A DNA stretch of 64,000 nucleotides. Origin: Desulfosudis oleivorans (GTDB taxonomy: Bacteria > Desulfobacterota > Desulfobacteria > Desulfobacterales > SURF-7). This document shows, piece after piece, positions 46,924 through 55,483 of this stretch. Under the pieces are notes generated by a model. It did not search any database, had not been told where the DNA came from, and saw nothing but the letters and a program-made list of their open reading frames with translations. The first letter of the stretch is position 1; each line of letters opens with the position of its first letter. The stretch covers positions 124,001-188,000 of the forward strand of contig DYJD01000004.1 in NCBI GenBank assembly GCA_020723325.1. The letters are read 5' to 3'. Made by a program: the position numbers and the translations under genes.

Positions 46924-47922
46924 ATGTACTCTAATATGATGCGGCTTATTGCTTGTGCTTTTCTATTATTTTTAATTACTGTAACCTGGACTGCCGAACA
47001 GGCATTATGTTCTTCCCCGGAAAACTCCAAAACCGCAGAACAGTATTTTTTAGAGGCGGATGGATTTCTAAAAAATGGCCAACTCGATAAAGCAAAAGCC
47101 GCCTTTGATGCCGCTTCCCAAAAAAAACCGGATCTGGCCGGCAAAGCTCATTTTGCCATGGGAACCGCCTATGCCCGCGCCAAACAAATGGACAAAGCAG
47201 TGGCTGAATATGAAAAGGCTGCTGAACTGGAACCAAATGTCATGATGGTGCATCTGAACCTGGCCAATGCCTATCTGGCTGCCGGAAAGATTGAAAATGG
47301 TGTTGAAACCTTTAAAAAAATCGCCGAGATGGAACCCAAAGCAGCCTGGCCCCAATACAACCTGGCCAATGTCTATATTAATTTACAGCGCTATCCCGAG
47401 GCTGTTGCCGCTTACAAAAAAGCCCTAGAAATCGATCCCAACGAACCCATTGACGTACATTTCAATTTGGGCTTTGCCTACCAGCAAATGCGCGCTCCGG
47501 ATTTGGCCCTGGCCGAATACCAAAAAGCCATTGATAAAAACCCGAAGCATTATATGGCATACTATAATATGGGCCTGACCTATGAGCTGAAAAAGGACAA
47601 TGACCAGGCAGTCGCAGCCTATTACAACGCCCTGAAAATCAAGCCGGATTATGCCGAAGCCTTTGCCAATATCGGCTTGATTCATTACCGCCGGGATGAA
47701 TATCCCTTGGCCACACGAAATCTGCAAAAAGCCATGGATATCAAACCCAATCTTCCTGAAGCTCTTTTCGGCATGGCCCTGGTTTTCGACAAACAGGAAA
47801 ACTATGAAAAAGCCTGGGAATATACCCAGAAGGCCATAGCCAACGGCAGTGTCGTCGCTCAACAATTTATTGACGACCTCAAGAAGAAATTAGACGAGAA
47901 GACCAACGCGAAGGGCAAATAA
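46924..47922 (+). CDS. secreted TPR-repeat protein
   Basis: The 332-residue product has a signal peptide (MMRLIACAFLLFLITVTW, cut near EQALCSS) and about eight TPR units from residue 38 to 320, with typical lines such as NLANVYINLQRYPEAVAAYK and FANIGLIHYRRDEYPLATRN. It is probably a periplasmic or outer-membrane-associated scaffold. AAGGAG lies nine bases before ATG 46924. It is divergent from the Sel1-repeat gene, and the 127 bp between them should hold both promoters. Confidence 0.88.
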   Translation: MYSNMMRLIACAFLLFLITVTWTAEQALCSSPENSKTAEQYFLEADGFLKNGQLDKAKAAFDAASQKKPDLAGKAHFAMGTAYARAKQMDKAVAEYEKAAELEPNVMMVHLNLANAYLAAGKIENGVETFKKIAEMEPKAAWPQYNLANVYINLQRYPEAVAAYKKALEIDPNEPIDVHFNLGFAYQQMRAPDLALAEYQKAIDKNPKHYMAYYNMGLTYELKKDNDQAVAAYYNALKIKPDYAEAFANIGLIHYRRDEYPLATRNLQKAMDIKPNLPEALFGMALVFDKQENYEKAWEYTQKAIANGSVVAQQFIDDLKKKLDEKTNAKGK

Positions 47923-47957
47923 AGGCCTCGGTAAAATATTGTTCCGTCGTAGAAAAT

Positions 47958-48132
47958 TAAATTCGAATATCGAAATCCGAAATTCGAAACAAATTCAAAA
48001 TTTCAATGATCAAATAACCAAAACAAAAAGCAGCGACTTTCATTGGCCGTGTATTGTTTGCCAATGTTGTCTTATTTGAATTTTGATAATTAGAATTTGT
48101 TTTGTATTTCGATATTCGAATTTCGAATTTTT
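47958..48132 (+). repeat. AT-rich inverted-terminus repeat, copy R2
   Basis: The ends read ATTCGAATATCGAAATCCG and, mirrored, ATTTCGATATTCGAATTTCG. The core has CAAATAACCAAAACAAAAAG followed by CAGCG and, on the far side, TATTGTTTGCCAATGTTGT. This is the clearest full copy and lies between the TPR gene and the converging lipoprotein gene. Confidence 0.85.
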
Positions 48133-48182
48133 CCGCGACCGGCCGAAACAATAATCAAGTCCCATGTTTCGGCCGGCAAAAA

Positions 48183-48629
48183 CTATTTGCGTTTTTCAAA
48201 TGGATTTTGGCTATGGGACATGAGAACCAAACGCCATTCGTCCTCCTCCAAAACCCAGGTTTCAGCTATTTGTATATTACTAATTTTTATTCCCATTTTC
48301 CGGGTGGTAAAACGAATTGTGGCCTTAGCGAATTTTTCTTCAGAAGCCATCTCTATTTTCTCAATAGCAAAATCAAGGACGTCTAAATTGGTTCGCCTTA
48401 AAAATTCATCCCGTGAAATTTTGCTCTGAGAATCAACCGAGGCCATTTCCCATACAATACCCCATTTGTTTTCCACTTTGGACTGCCAGGCCATACTCAC
48501 CCGCTCACTTAAACTGCTTTTAGGCCGGCCGGGCTGATGGGCGCATCCGCTTTGCAACAGGAATCCCCACCCCCAAAAAACCATTATAACTAAAACGTAT
48601 GGGTTAATTCGGCTGAACATTCGATTCAT
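48183..48629 (-). CDS. lipoprotein of unknown function, possibly NTF2-like
   Basis: The 148-residue product has a long signal peptide and lipobox (LQSGC, Cys29). The remaining 115 residues, with a first long helix (SERVSMAWQSKVENKWGIVW), FLRRTNLDVLDFAIEKIEM and paired strands ATIRFTTRKMG and ETWVLEEDEWRLVLMS, have the order of an NTF2-like alpha+beta fold, which I cannot confirm. It overlaps the selenoprotein gene by 26 bp and is probably made from the same mRNA. Confidence 0.65.
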   Translation of the reverse strand: MNRMFSRINPYVLVIMVFWGWGFLLQSGCAHQPGRPKSSLSERVSMAWQSKVENKWGIVWEMASVDSQSKISRDEFLRRTNLDVLDFAIEKIEMASEEKFAKATIRFTTRKMGIKISNIQIAETWVLEEDEWRLVLMSHSQNPFEKRK

Positions 48630-49665
48630 GGCGTCGGCTCTCGCTTTGATTCATATAGTCTATAAATTCTTGCGGGCTCATCTTCCGGAATTGCTCCACT
48701 TCTTCTTTCATCTTCTGTTCGCGCCGGAGTCGCTCCTCTTCATGTCGTCTGTATTTCTCCTGATCATATTGGGTCTCCAGACTCTTGTGCTCCAAGGATA
48801 CCTGGATATCAGCGGACAGTTCTTTCATTTCCCCTTCTGCCGCCGCGATTTTTTTCTTGCGATCCAGAAAGATGTTGATGATTCCGAGTTGCTTTCCCTG
48901 TCTGGTGCTTTTGAACAAGTAACGCTGCCCGATTTTCTCAGGGACTAGATCTGTAAAATAGTCATTGCCGACCATGGCAATATTGATCTCCGGGACAGCC
49001 TGCATGACCTCCAGCGTGTTTTGCCACCCGCTGTTTGATAAAAGCACCAGCAAATCCACTTGCGGGCCGATTTTCGCCGCCAGATCCTTTGCCGACGATA
49101 CAGGCGATTTTAGAGAAACGCCTTCCCTGTCCAGAATTTCGGACTTCAGCCCTTCCCCGCTTGCAATCCCGATTACGCCCACCCGCAACCCGCTGGAAAC
49201 TTGTTTGATAATATATGGTTGCCATAGCGGCAAGCCTTTTATCGCCAGATTGGATCCGATCAACAATGGTTTCAAACCGGCCGCCAGATTATTGAATGCG
49301 TCAAGACCGAACAGCAGCTCTCCTTCTGCAACGTTCAACACATCATATTTCATAGCCGTAATGGCCTTGGCCGCAAACTCGGCTTTCAGCTCCCCATCCT
49401 CCTGGGGCCAGAAAAAACTACCGAGATCCACCAGCAGGATATCTTTATGAGTATTCCGCAATTGTTGAATCATACTGGCCCTACGGGCCAGTCCGCCGGA
49501 GGCGCCTGACGCTCAACCTTCACAATTAATGGCACTGTGGGTGTCGCCGGTGTACAGAATCACCAGATCCGGCACCTTATCAGACCCATGACACATCATC
49601 GGCATAAAGACAATGATCATCCATATGAAGAACAGCATTCCACAAGACGTTTTTCGAAATTGCAT
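48604..49665 (-). CDS. UshA-like metallophosphatase-family selenoprotein (UGA read as Sec51)
   Basis: The frame begins at ATG 49665, preceded by GAGGTG, and has an in-frame UGA at 49515-49513 as codon 51; reading through gives 353 residues. The N-terminus is a signal peptide (MLFFIWMIIVFMPMMCHG), then LVILYTGDTHSAINCEG, Sec, ASGASGGLARRAS. Relatives of 5'-nucleotidase/UshA type have a Cys at this position in a CGC-like motif before GGLARRA, so Sec replaces Cys. Upstream of the UGA the D-x-H metal motif is intact, but the usual GD and N-H metal residues are changed (LGSFFWP, NVAEGELLFG), so phosphatase activity is doubtful. A charged coiled tail ends the protein. From memory, family models named UshA-like (seleno)protein exist. 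Confidence 0.85.
49474..49492 (-). promoter_or_regulatory. bacterial SECIS-like hairpin downstream of the UGA codon
   Basis: On the mRNA the sequence ACTGGCCC GTA GGGCCAGT forms a perfect 8-bp stem with a three-base loop starting G-U. The loop lies 28 nt after the UGA, within the roughly 16-37 nt spacing reported for bacterial SECIS elements, and has the G at the first loop position. It is part of the coding sequence (GLARRAS). Confidence 0.75.
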
Positions 49666-49698
49666 CTGCACCTCACTTTTCACACTTAAATAATTATT

Positions 49699-52134
49699 TC
49701 ATTCTACCGTCAAAGGATACAAATCAGCTCCGCTCAGGAGTTTCATATCATTACTGCCGAACAAAAACAGTCCGGCAATGGCCTGATTTACAGTGGTGTG
49801 TACATGAATCCAGGAAATACGGGCAATGGCAGCCTCATTCCAGATTGTTCGCGCTTCAAAGGCGGTTTTGGCAAAGGCTGATAGTTCAATGGCATGTATG
49901 GCCTCGGTGACGGGATTGCCTTCCGCGTCATAGGGTGTCAGCGTAACTATTGCTTTCTCCTGTCCTGCATTGAACAGGGCGATCCCGGTCCACCAGATAT
50001 TATCCGCTGCAATATGGGGAATGGTAAAACCGCTGCCGAGCTTCTTCCGCGCCATCAGCGGAAAAGAAGCGGAAGAAGCGCCTTGAGCATAGGTGAAATA
50101 ACCGGTTAAATCGCCCTGGCCTTGCAGAATCAAGGCCGCCTGATCCAGGACCGCCCCACTCAGATCCGGAAACAATTCCATGACCTTCAACACCTGTTTT
50201 TGATTGGGAGCGAATAAACGCGTTGCCCGATAAGTGAAATCGCCATTGGTCAGCAAGAATTCGACGCTGTTATCCATACCGGCCATATTCATCAGGGTGA
50301 TTTCCGTGACCCAAGGACTCGATCCGGCCACATGGGGCAAAACCAGGCAATCCCCGCCGGCGGATAAGGCATACATGGATTCCTTGCCCCCCAGCCGGTC
50401 GTTACTCCACTGAATAACCCCCTTGATTTTCTCAGAGGAGGTGATCATCACCCAGCCCTCGTCCACACTGGCATAAAATGGATTGTTGCTGGGCGTATAG
50501 GCCACCATCCCCGGACCTGGAATGGTAACCTGGGTCCGGCCGATTCGTTCTCCGCCGGCATTGTAATTTATCAATTCCGCGGTGGCGACGGTTTTGCTTT
50601 GGTTGATCAATCCCCAGGTGACATATTTGCGGGAATCAAACATCCGCGATGTATCCGGTACGATGATCAGGGTTTCGGCAGGTGTGTCGGCGAACCCGTT
50701 CATTTCGGCTTTGTTGTTGCCGCTGCCCAGATACAGCAAATCTATTTTTTCAGGGCTGATGATTTTCACGGAATGAATCAAACCTTTTTCATGGAGCCTG
50801 ATATTCATGTTGCCGAGCAAAAGGGTTTGTTTTTGGCCCGGTGCCAGGGTTAAAGGGCCTTGAATGGTCGAAAGGGGCTTGTTGGCTGCGTCATAGGTGG
50901 TAACCACAATTGAATCGATCTGATTCTGGGAGGTGTTGGTAAGCGCAAATCCGTCCCAGCCCTGATCTCCATAAGTTTTTGGCACCCAGAATGAATGCTC
51001 GGCGACCAGATCATAGTTCAAATTATAGACCGCCCCCTGCTGATAATCCGCCATGGAAATGGTTAAAGTATATGGCGGTCTCTCCGCCGTTATCGCGAAT
51101 TCCAGCGTGTCGCTGAACGTATTCTCGTAAACCGTCTGTTGATCCGCATCCGTAATCAGGACATGTTTTGATTCATTGGGCTGATCAAGACCCTGCAGAG
51201 TGAAAATCAGTTTGTCGCCGGGATTGCATTCCAACCTGTAAACATCCGGGTTCAACAATACCAGGTTGTAATTACCGGGCCAAAGGGTTGCCGGTTCCGG
51301 ACTTTCCAAAAAATCATCCTGATGTCGGGCCAGGGTTCGAACCACATTATAATCCAGATAGGGGCTGGTGGGCTTGGCGGCAAGCGGCAGAAAGATGGAC
51401 TTTGGATGCAGGCCGACACTACCGCCGGTCCATTCGCCGCCGATAATGACATCGCCGGCCAAGAACAGGTCGTACGTAAAGCCGGCAAATTCCTCTCTGG
51501 TGCCTTGAAAATCCGGCTGCACGTGATCATCGGCGTAATACACCAGGCAGGTGACACTTAATCTGCCCCCGGCCACAACCGTTGTTTGCATCTCGTACTT
51601 ATATACGGGATAAAACCAGGCTTCGCTGGGACCACCCAGGTCAGCCACAAAAGCCTTGCCCTGATCCTTGATATAGGTCAACAACCATTCATGAAAGACT
51701 TTGGGATCACTGCCCGAATCCCTTATAGCCGGATCACTGCCATGGCAGGCGGTCAGCAGTCCTTTCTTATCACCCACACGAAAGATAATGTTGTTGATGG
51801 ATGAAGGTTTGAAATCTATTGCTTCAAAGGCAGCGGCGGCGGCAAAGGCGTGACATTGGCCATACCAAGAAAGGGCGTCCGGGTCGTAAAAATTTTCCAA
51901 CTCCCATTGGGTGGCCGCTCCCGGGTAGCGGCCGGTTGTATATAATTCGTATTTTTCAAGAGGCGCCGGTCTGCCCCACGGGTGGTACCCATTGGCAAGA
52001 CCGCCGCTCTGTGAAGGCCACCAGTAACCGGACCAGGGAATAACTTGGGCCCGGGCCGTATCATATTCCGCGTAAACTTTTGCTGCGAAAACAAAATCGA
52101 CCAACAACAAAATAACGCATACCATTTGAATCAT
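49699..52134 (-). CDS. large secreted protein with transglutaminase-like N-terminal domain and repeated beta domains
   Basis: The 811-residue product has a signal peptide (VCVILLLVDFVFAAKVYA). Residues 35-290 resemble the transglutaminase/elicitor-type papain-like fold: GYHPWGRPAPLEKYELYT, then WYGQCHAFAAAAAF with candidate nucleophile Cys94, and later TYDLFLAGDVIIGGEW. Residues 290-400 are a beta domain. From 400 on there are at least three related beta modules, each with a Trp-containing VPHIA/LPHVA-like start (for example IPHIAADNIWWTGIALFN) and an NxTxxTYDAxGNP strand pair. The catalytic assignment is tentative; it could crosslink or bind envelope proteins. The selenoprotein gene follows by 33 bp. 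Confidence 0.7.
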   Translation of the reverse strand: MIQMVCVILLLVDFVFAAKVYAEYDTARAQVIPWSGYWWPSQSGGLANGYHPWGRPAPLEKYELYTTGRYPGAATQWELENFYDPDALSWYGQCHAFAAAAAFEAIDFKPSSINNIIFRVGDKKGLLTACHGSDPAIRDSGSDPKVFHEWLLTYIKDQGKAFVADLGGPSEAWFYPVYKYEMQTTVVAGGRLSVTCLVYYADDHVQPDFQGTREEFAGFTYDLFLAGDVIIGGEWTGGSVGLHPKSIFLPLAAKPTSPYLDYNVVRTLARHQDDFLESPEPATLWPGNYNLVLLNPDVYRLECNPGDKLIFTLQGLDQPNESKHVLITDADQQTVYENTFSDTLEFAITAERPPYTLTISMADYQQGAVYNLNYDLVAEHSFWVPKTYGDQGWDGFALTNTSQNQIDSIVVTTYDAANKPLSTIQGPLTLAPGQKQTLLLGNMNIRLHEKGLIHSVKIISPEKIDLLYLGSGNNKAEMNGFADTPAETLIIVPDTSRMFDSRKYVTWGLINQSKTVATAELINYNAGGERIGRTQVTIPGPGMVAYTPSNNPFYASVDEGWVMITSSEKIKGVIQWSNDRLGGKESMYALSAGGDCLVLPHVAGSSPWVTEITLMNMAGMDNSVEFLLTNGDFTYRATRLFAPNQKQVLKVMELFPDLSGAVLDQAALILQGQGDLTGYFTYAQGASSASFPLMARKKLGSGFTIPHIAADNIWWTGIALFNAGQEKAIVTLTPYDAEGNPVTEAIHAIELSAFAKTAFEARTIWNEAAIARISWIHVHTTVNQAIAGLFLFGSNDMKLLSGADLYPLTVE

Positions 52135-52191
52135 TTTGCTACTAACTTCTAATTTTAATTTCGGTTTTCGAATAATTTGGTTGTCCCTGTT

Positions 52192-52911
52192 CTATGGCCG
52201 TATCAAGTAGGAACGCCGCACCGGCGTTTCTTCAAAAAGCCACCAGTCCATGTTGTCGGCCCATAATTGCCTAACCATCAGGCGCGCATCTTGCCGGATG
52301 CTGATCAAGCGCAGCCGCGTGGCTGCAATTCCCGCAGGCAGGAGCGCATCGGTTGAGATCATCCCCTGGGAACGCGCCTCAGCCAAGGATAGGTATTCGA
52401 TGCTGCGGTTCAGCTTATATCCAAAAACGCTCCCACCGGCATTTTTCTTTACAACCACATCCGTAAGCTCTGTATTTCCCGGATTCAGATCATCATATGG
52501 GAAGGGATGTCCCCAGGATAGAACAATTGGAGCCCCGGGCTGCTGGCTGTTCAAGGATTGGCCGGCAGATACATCCAGGACTTCCGATAGAAGGCCGTCC
52601 GGCGTATAGGTTAGTTGATAGGCCGGCTGCTTATCGGAAAGATCCGCCCATATCTTGATTAGACGTTGCCTTGAATCCTGCACGCAAAACCATTGAATGG
52701 TCTGGCGCCAGGTTTGATCCACAGGATCTCGGTATTGGGATTGTATCTGCCGTCTGGTTTGCTCTGCCGGTTCCCCCCCCGACAGGGGCAACGACCAGCC
52801 GAAAATCAAAAAAAGTATGAACACAGAATACGCAAAGGGCGTTGCCCTAAATTTTCGGGTTTGCGTCTTGATCACGGGCAAGACCTTTTGAATGGTGTGT
52901 TTGTTGCTCAT
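52192..52911 (-). CDS. secreted protein of unknown function
   Basis: The 239-residue product has a late, hydrophobic N-terminal signal (FAYSVFILFLIFGWSLPLSGG) after a basic stretch, so it is exported or anchored. The mature part contains TWRQTIQWFCVQDSRQRLIK, YQLTYTPDGLLSEVLDVS and ATRLRLISIRQDARLMVRQL. No domain recognised. It lies between the S-layer-like and transglutaminase-like genes on the same strand, after the terminator, and probably opens the unit with them. Confidence 0.6.
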   Translation of the reverse strand: MSNKHTIQKVLPVIKTQTRKFRATPFAYSVFILFLIFGWSLPLSGGEPAEQTRRQIQSQYRDPVDQTWRQTIQWFCVQDSRQRLIKIWADLSDKQPAYQLTYTPDGLLSEVLDVSAGQSLNSQQPGAPIVLSWGHPFPYDDLNPGNTELTDVVVKKNAGGSVFGYKLNRSIEYLSLAEARSQGMISTDALLPAGIAATRLRLISIRQDARLMVRQLWADNMDWWLFEETPVRRSYLIRP

Positions 52912-52915
52912 TCTA

Positions 52916-52955
52916 TTTTACCTTCAGCCTTCAGCCTTCAGTCTTCAGTGTCTTA
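52916..52955. repeat. partial relative of the 12.3-kb MITE-like element
   Basis: The stretch holds the CTTCAG series (ACCTTCAGCCTTCAGCCTTC and on) followed by a degraded version of the outer end (CTTACCACCT). It matches the right arm at 12384-12425 in order and spacing but has no second arm, so it is a solo remnant. Confidence 0.45.
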
Positions 52956-52981
52956 CCACCTAACCAGTTCCACTCTTCGCC

Positions 52982-53018
52982 AAAAAGGAAGGGGGCCTGA
53001 AAAACCCGACCCCCTTCC
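52982..53018 (-). terminator. intrinsic terminator after the S-layer-like gene
   Basis: On the minus strand a perfect 9-bp stem GGAAGGGGG/CCCCCTTCC with a 14-nt loop is followed by TTTTT. It lies about 60 bp after the stop of the S-layer-like gene. Confidence 0.85.
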
Positions 53019-53075
53019 CGGTTTTGATATGTTTTCAGCCCTCAGATTATCGATTGAGAGCCGAATCGCATATTT

Positions 53076-55004
53076 TTAGTACTTCCATTCAGCCTTGTTA
53101 AGTCTGACGTTGGCGAGTGTACTGGCCTGACCATTAGCAACATAGCCGGTACTGTCGGCACCGTTGCCCATCATGCCGAAACCGCCGGCTGAGGCGAAAT
53201 TGCAATCCACGATGATGTGGCTGCGGGTATTACCCATCACGCCGCCGCCTGTGCTGGACACGGTGGTCCAGGTTAGGGCCAACAGATCGGCATTGGACAG
53301 GGTGACCATGTCACCGGCGGCCAAAGAGGTACCGGCAGAGCTGAACGAATCACCGTCATCTTCATATACGTAAATGGTGTACGTACCGGCTGCGGAGGAC
53401 GGGTTGCAGAAGCTCATGCCGAACCACCAGCCGTCGTTGCTGGCGGCTGCGAAGGGAGTGGCATAGGGGAACAGCAGCGAAGTAACCGGTGTGGCCGACG
53501 GACAGCTTGAAACAAACTGGGCCAGTACACGGGTGCCGGTGAAGATCGTGCCGCAGGGCAGTCTCTGCAGGGTGACCGTGGCGGTAACCTGGTTGCCGTT
53601 GGTGAAAGATGCCGGGGAGTAAACAACACCGGGCAGGTCCACTTCCAGCAGATTAGAGGTATCGATGCTGCTGAATGAAGCACTGGTGAGGGTCTTCCAC
53701 TGTGATCCGGCCGCAATCGTACCGCAGCCCACGCCGGTGGCGGCGGTGGTGGAGGCCACGCCTGTTTCCGTGGTGATTGTATAGGCACCGCCGGTCAGGT
53801 TGCCGCTTGCGCCAGCGCCCACAGCATGCGCGTTACAGTAGGTCGTGTTGCCGGAGGGATATGCATATACCCCGGCGGAACTGCTTCCCCAATATGCGCC
53901 GTTGCCGGAAATGGTCAGCACCAGTTTGAAATTGTCACCGTTGTTGTAGAAGGTGCCGCTGGTGTTGCTGATCAAGACCTTGTTGCCGGTAACCGTGGAG
54001 GCGGTGAAAGTATTCGGGCTCACGTCCGTGCAGTAACCGGTCGCAGCCTCATAATCGAAGGTACAGGTGCCGGCCTGACCGCCGGTCAGGCTCACATAGC
54101 CGTATTCATCCGGTTTACATTTGGCCAAGCTGATGGCTGTTGCGGAGATGCGATGTGCGATCTGCGGGTTGGTGGGCAGGAAGGTCAGGAAGTTGCTGCC
54201 GCTGACGCCACCGGAGTTGATGCTGATGTTCACTGTCTGTGAGGTGTAGGCTGTGCCGTCCACACTGATACAGTAGGCGTTGTCCCAATCGGCTCCGCCG
54301 GAGGTCAAGGTGTCGCCGGCGTCTTCACCGTAGATGCCGTAGCCCACACCGGTGGAAACGTCGGTATCCTTGTAAGCCCACACGCCGGCAATACCTTCGG
54401 TGCCGTCATGTTTCTTGGTGTCCAGAATCTTGATCTGGAACTGGGCGCCCGCGCTGACCGTAATCGTGGTGCCACCGTTGTAGTTGGCCGCGTTGTTCCA
54501 GGTGGTGGTATCATCCATATCATAGGCGCCCAGGCGGATGCGTTGGGTGCCGGAAGTACCGGTCACGCGGAAGAACATGCGGCTTGTGCCCGCAACCGTT
54601 ATGTTGCCGTTAAGACCATCGCCGGAGACCGTGTCTTTCACTTTCCAGATACCGCGGTCCAATTCCTCGCCTGCGTCGGCCGGAACTGCGGCGGCATTGA
54701 TGGTGCCGTTGAAACCGCCGGTGGCGCTGGGAACAGACGTGGTGGCCGTGCCGATAATCACATAATCAAGATTCCGGCAAAGGGTTACGCCCTGGGGCAG
54801 GTCCATGGTCCACCAGTCACCATCCTTGATGATCGTGCCGGCGTCAAAAACAAAGGTCAACGAACCGGCTTTTTCACAAGCGCCGGTTTGGGCCGTGATG
54901 GGCTCGGAGTTGGCAGTTACGGTTACGTTGAAAGCAGCCATGGCTCCGGTGCCGAAAGCAAGCACCATGGCCAGCGCCAACAGAAGGGTACACGTTTTTT
55001 TCAT
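53076..55004 (-). CDS. S-layer-like major surface protein candidate
   Basis: The 642-residue product has a classical signal peptide (KKTCTLLLALAMVLAFGTGAMA) and a mature part rich in Thr, Gly, Ser, Ala and Asn with about 20 Cys, almost no Lys/Arg and many short beta strands (LTSGGADWDNAYCISV, NGDNFKLVLTISGNG). A strong AAGGAGG, a leader hairpin, its own terminator and a narrow codon choice (ACC, GGC, CTG) indicate high expression. I read it as a secreted, abundant surface-layer-like or matrix protein; no named domain is certain. Confidence 0.75.
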   Translation of the reverse strand: MKKTCTLLLALAMVLAFGTGAMAAFNVTVTANSEPITAQTGACEKAGSLTFVFDAGTIIKDGDWWTMDLPQGVTLCRNLDYVIIGTATTSVPSATGGFNGTINAAAVPADAGEELDRGIWKVKDTVSGDGLNGNITVAGTSRMFFRVTGTSGTQRIRLGAYDMDDTTTWNNAANYNGGTTITVSAGAQFQIKILDTKKHDGTEGIAGVWAYKDTDVSTGVGYGIYGEDAGDTLTSGGADWDNAYCISVDGTAYTSQTVNISINSGGVSGSNFLTFLPTNPQIAHRISATAISLAKCKPDEYGYVSLTGGQAGTCTFDYEAATGYCTDVSPNTFTASTVTGNKVLISNTSGTFYNNGDNFKLVLTISGNGAYWGSSSAGVYAYPSGNTTYCNAHAVGAGASGNLTGGAYTITTETGVASTTAATGVGCGTIAAGSQWKTLTSASFSSIDTSNLLEVDLPGVVYSPASFTNGNQVTATVTLQRLPCGTIFTGTRVLAQFVSSCPSATPVTSLLFPYATPFAAASNDGWWFGMSFCNPSSAAGTYTIYVYEDDGDSFSSAGTSLAAGDMVTLSNADLLALTWTTVSSTGGGVMGNTRSHIIVDCNFASAGGFGMMGNGADSTGYVANGQASTLANVRLNKAEWKY

Positions 55005-55036
55005 TATTTCCTCCTTAATAATAATTTAGTTGCCTC

Positions 55037-55088
55037 TTTGCGTTTATTCTTCTTGCAAATTTCCTCTGACTATTCCGTTAAACGCAAA
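55037..55088 (-). promoter_or_regulatory. leader stem-loop of the S-layer-like mRNA
   Basis: TTTGCGTTTA at 55037-55046 pairs perfectly with TAAACGCAAA at 55079-55088. The hairpin lies 33-84 bases before ATG 55004, whose Shine-Dalgarno AAGGAGG follows. A 5' stem of this type is typical of very stable, highly translated mRNAs. Confidence 0.55.
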
Positions 55089-55419
55089 AAAATTACATTC
55101 CAAATCTATTTCCATTTGCTTCATTCAGTTTTTCCCGGCTCACCTCCTTTTTTATTCACATGGTTGAAATTGGATGTAAAACAGGATCATTGATTATAGA
55201 TCCCGGCATTCGCATTTTTTTCTATGTTCGGTTTGCTATACTGACTCTATTGCATATTGAATGCGCCTTGTCCGCGGCGCTACTTATGAATGGACGGATA
55301 ATCGACCTTAGCCAAATCGAATATTCTGTCCTCTTTAGCAACTTTTTTTCAAGCCGTCAAGCCAAACATCTTACGAATACTTATCCTGAACCGTTAAATC
55401 ATTTATCCGCGGGCCTTGG

Positions 55420-55463
55420 TCCTCTTTTCGGCCTTATCGCGGCTGGAAGCCGCTCCCACAACT
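55420..55463 (-). repeat. REP-like palindrome
   Basis: The minus strand reads GTTGTGGGAGCGGCTTCCAG followed by CCGCGATAAGG. GCGGCT and AGCCGC form a 6-bp stem with loop TCC. The wording GTGGGAGCGGCTTCCAGCCG is that of widespread bacterial REP sequences. It lies just after the CAP-domain gene. Confidence 0.55.
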
Positions 55464-55483
55464 GAGGATGCCGAAACTAATGA

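Larger units (their letters stand above)
55005..55483. other. long upstream region of the S-layer-like gene
   Basis: The 480 bp contain the leader stem-loop, a Shine-Dalgarno-like AAGGAGGTGA (minus strand, about 55140-55150) with no gene of its own, a TATAAT on the minus strand near 55195 without a good -35, and a REP-like sequence near 55440. I see no protein-coding gene. Confidence 0.5.

Noticed and set aside
49513-49515. UGA as a nonsense mutation or sequencing error making a pseudogene
   Set aside because: The frame is kept on both sides, the residue position matches a family Cys and a SECIS-like hairpin follows at proper distance, so selenocysteine is the better reading; it remains to be tested.
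55020-55160. c-di-GMP or other riboswitch before the S-layer-like gene
   Set aside because: Apart from the simple stem-loop I could not match any conserved riboswitch core.
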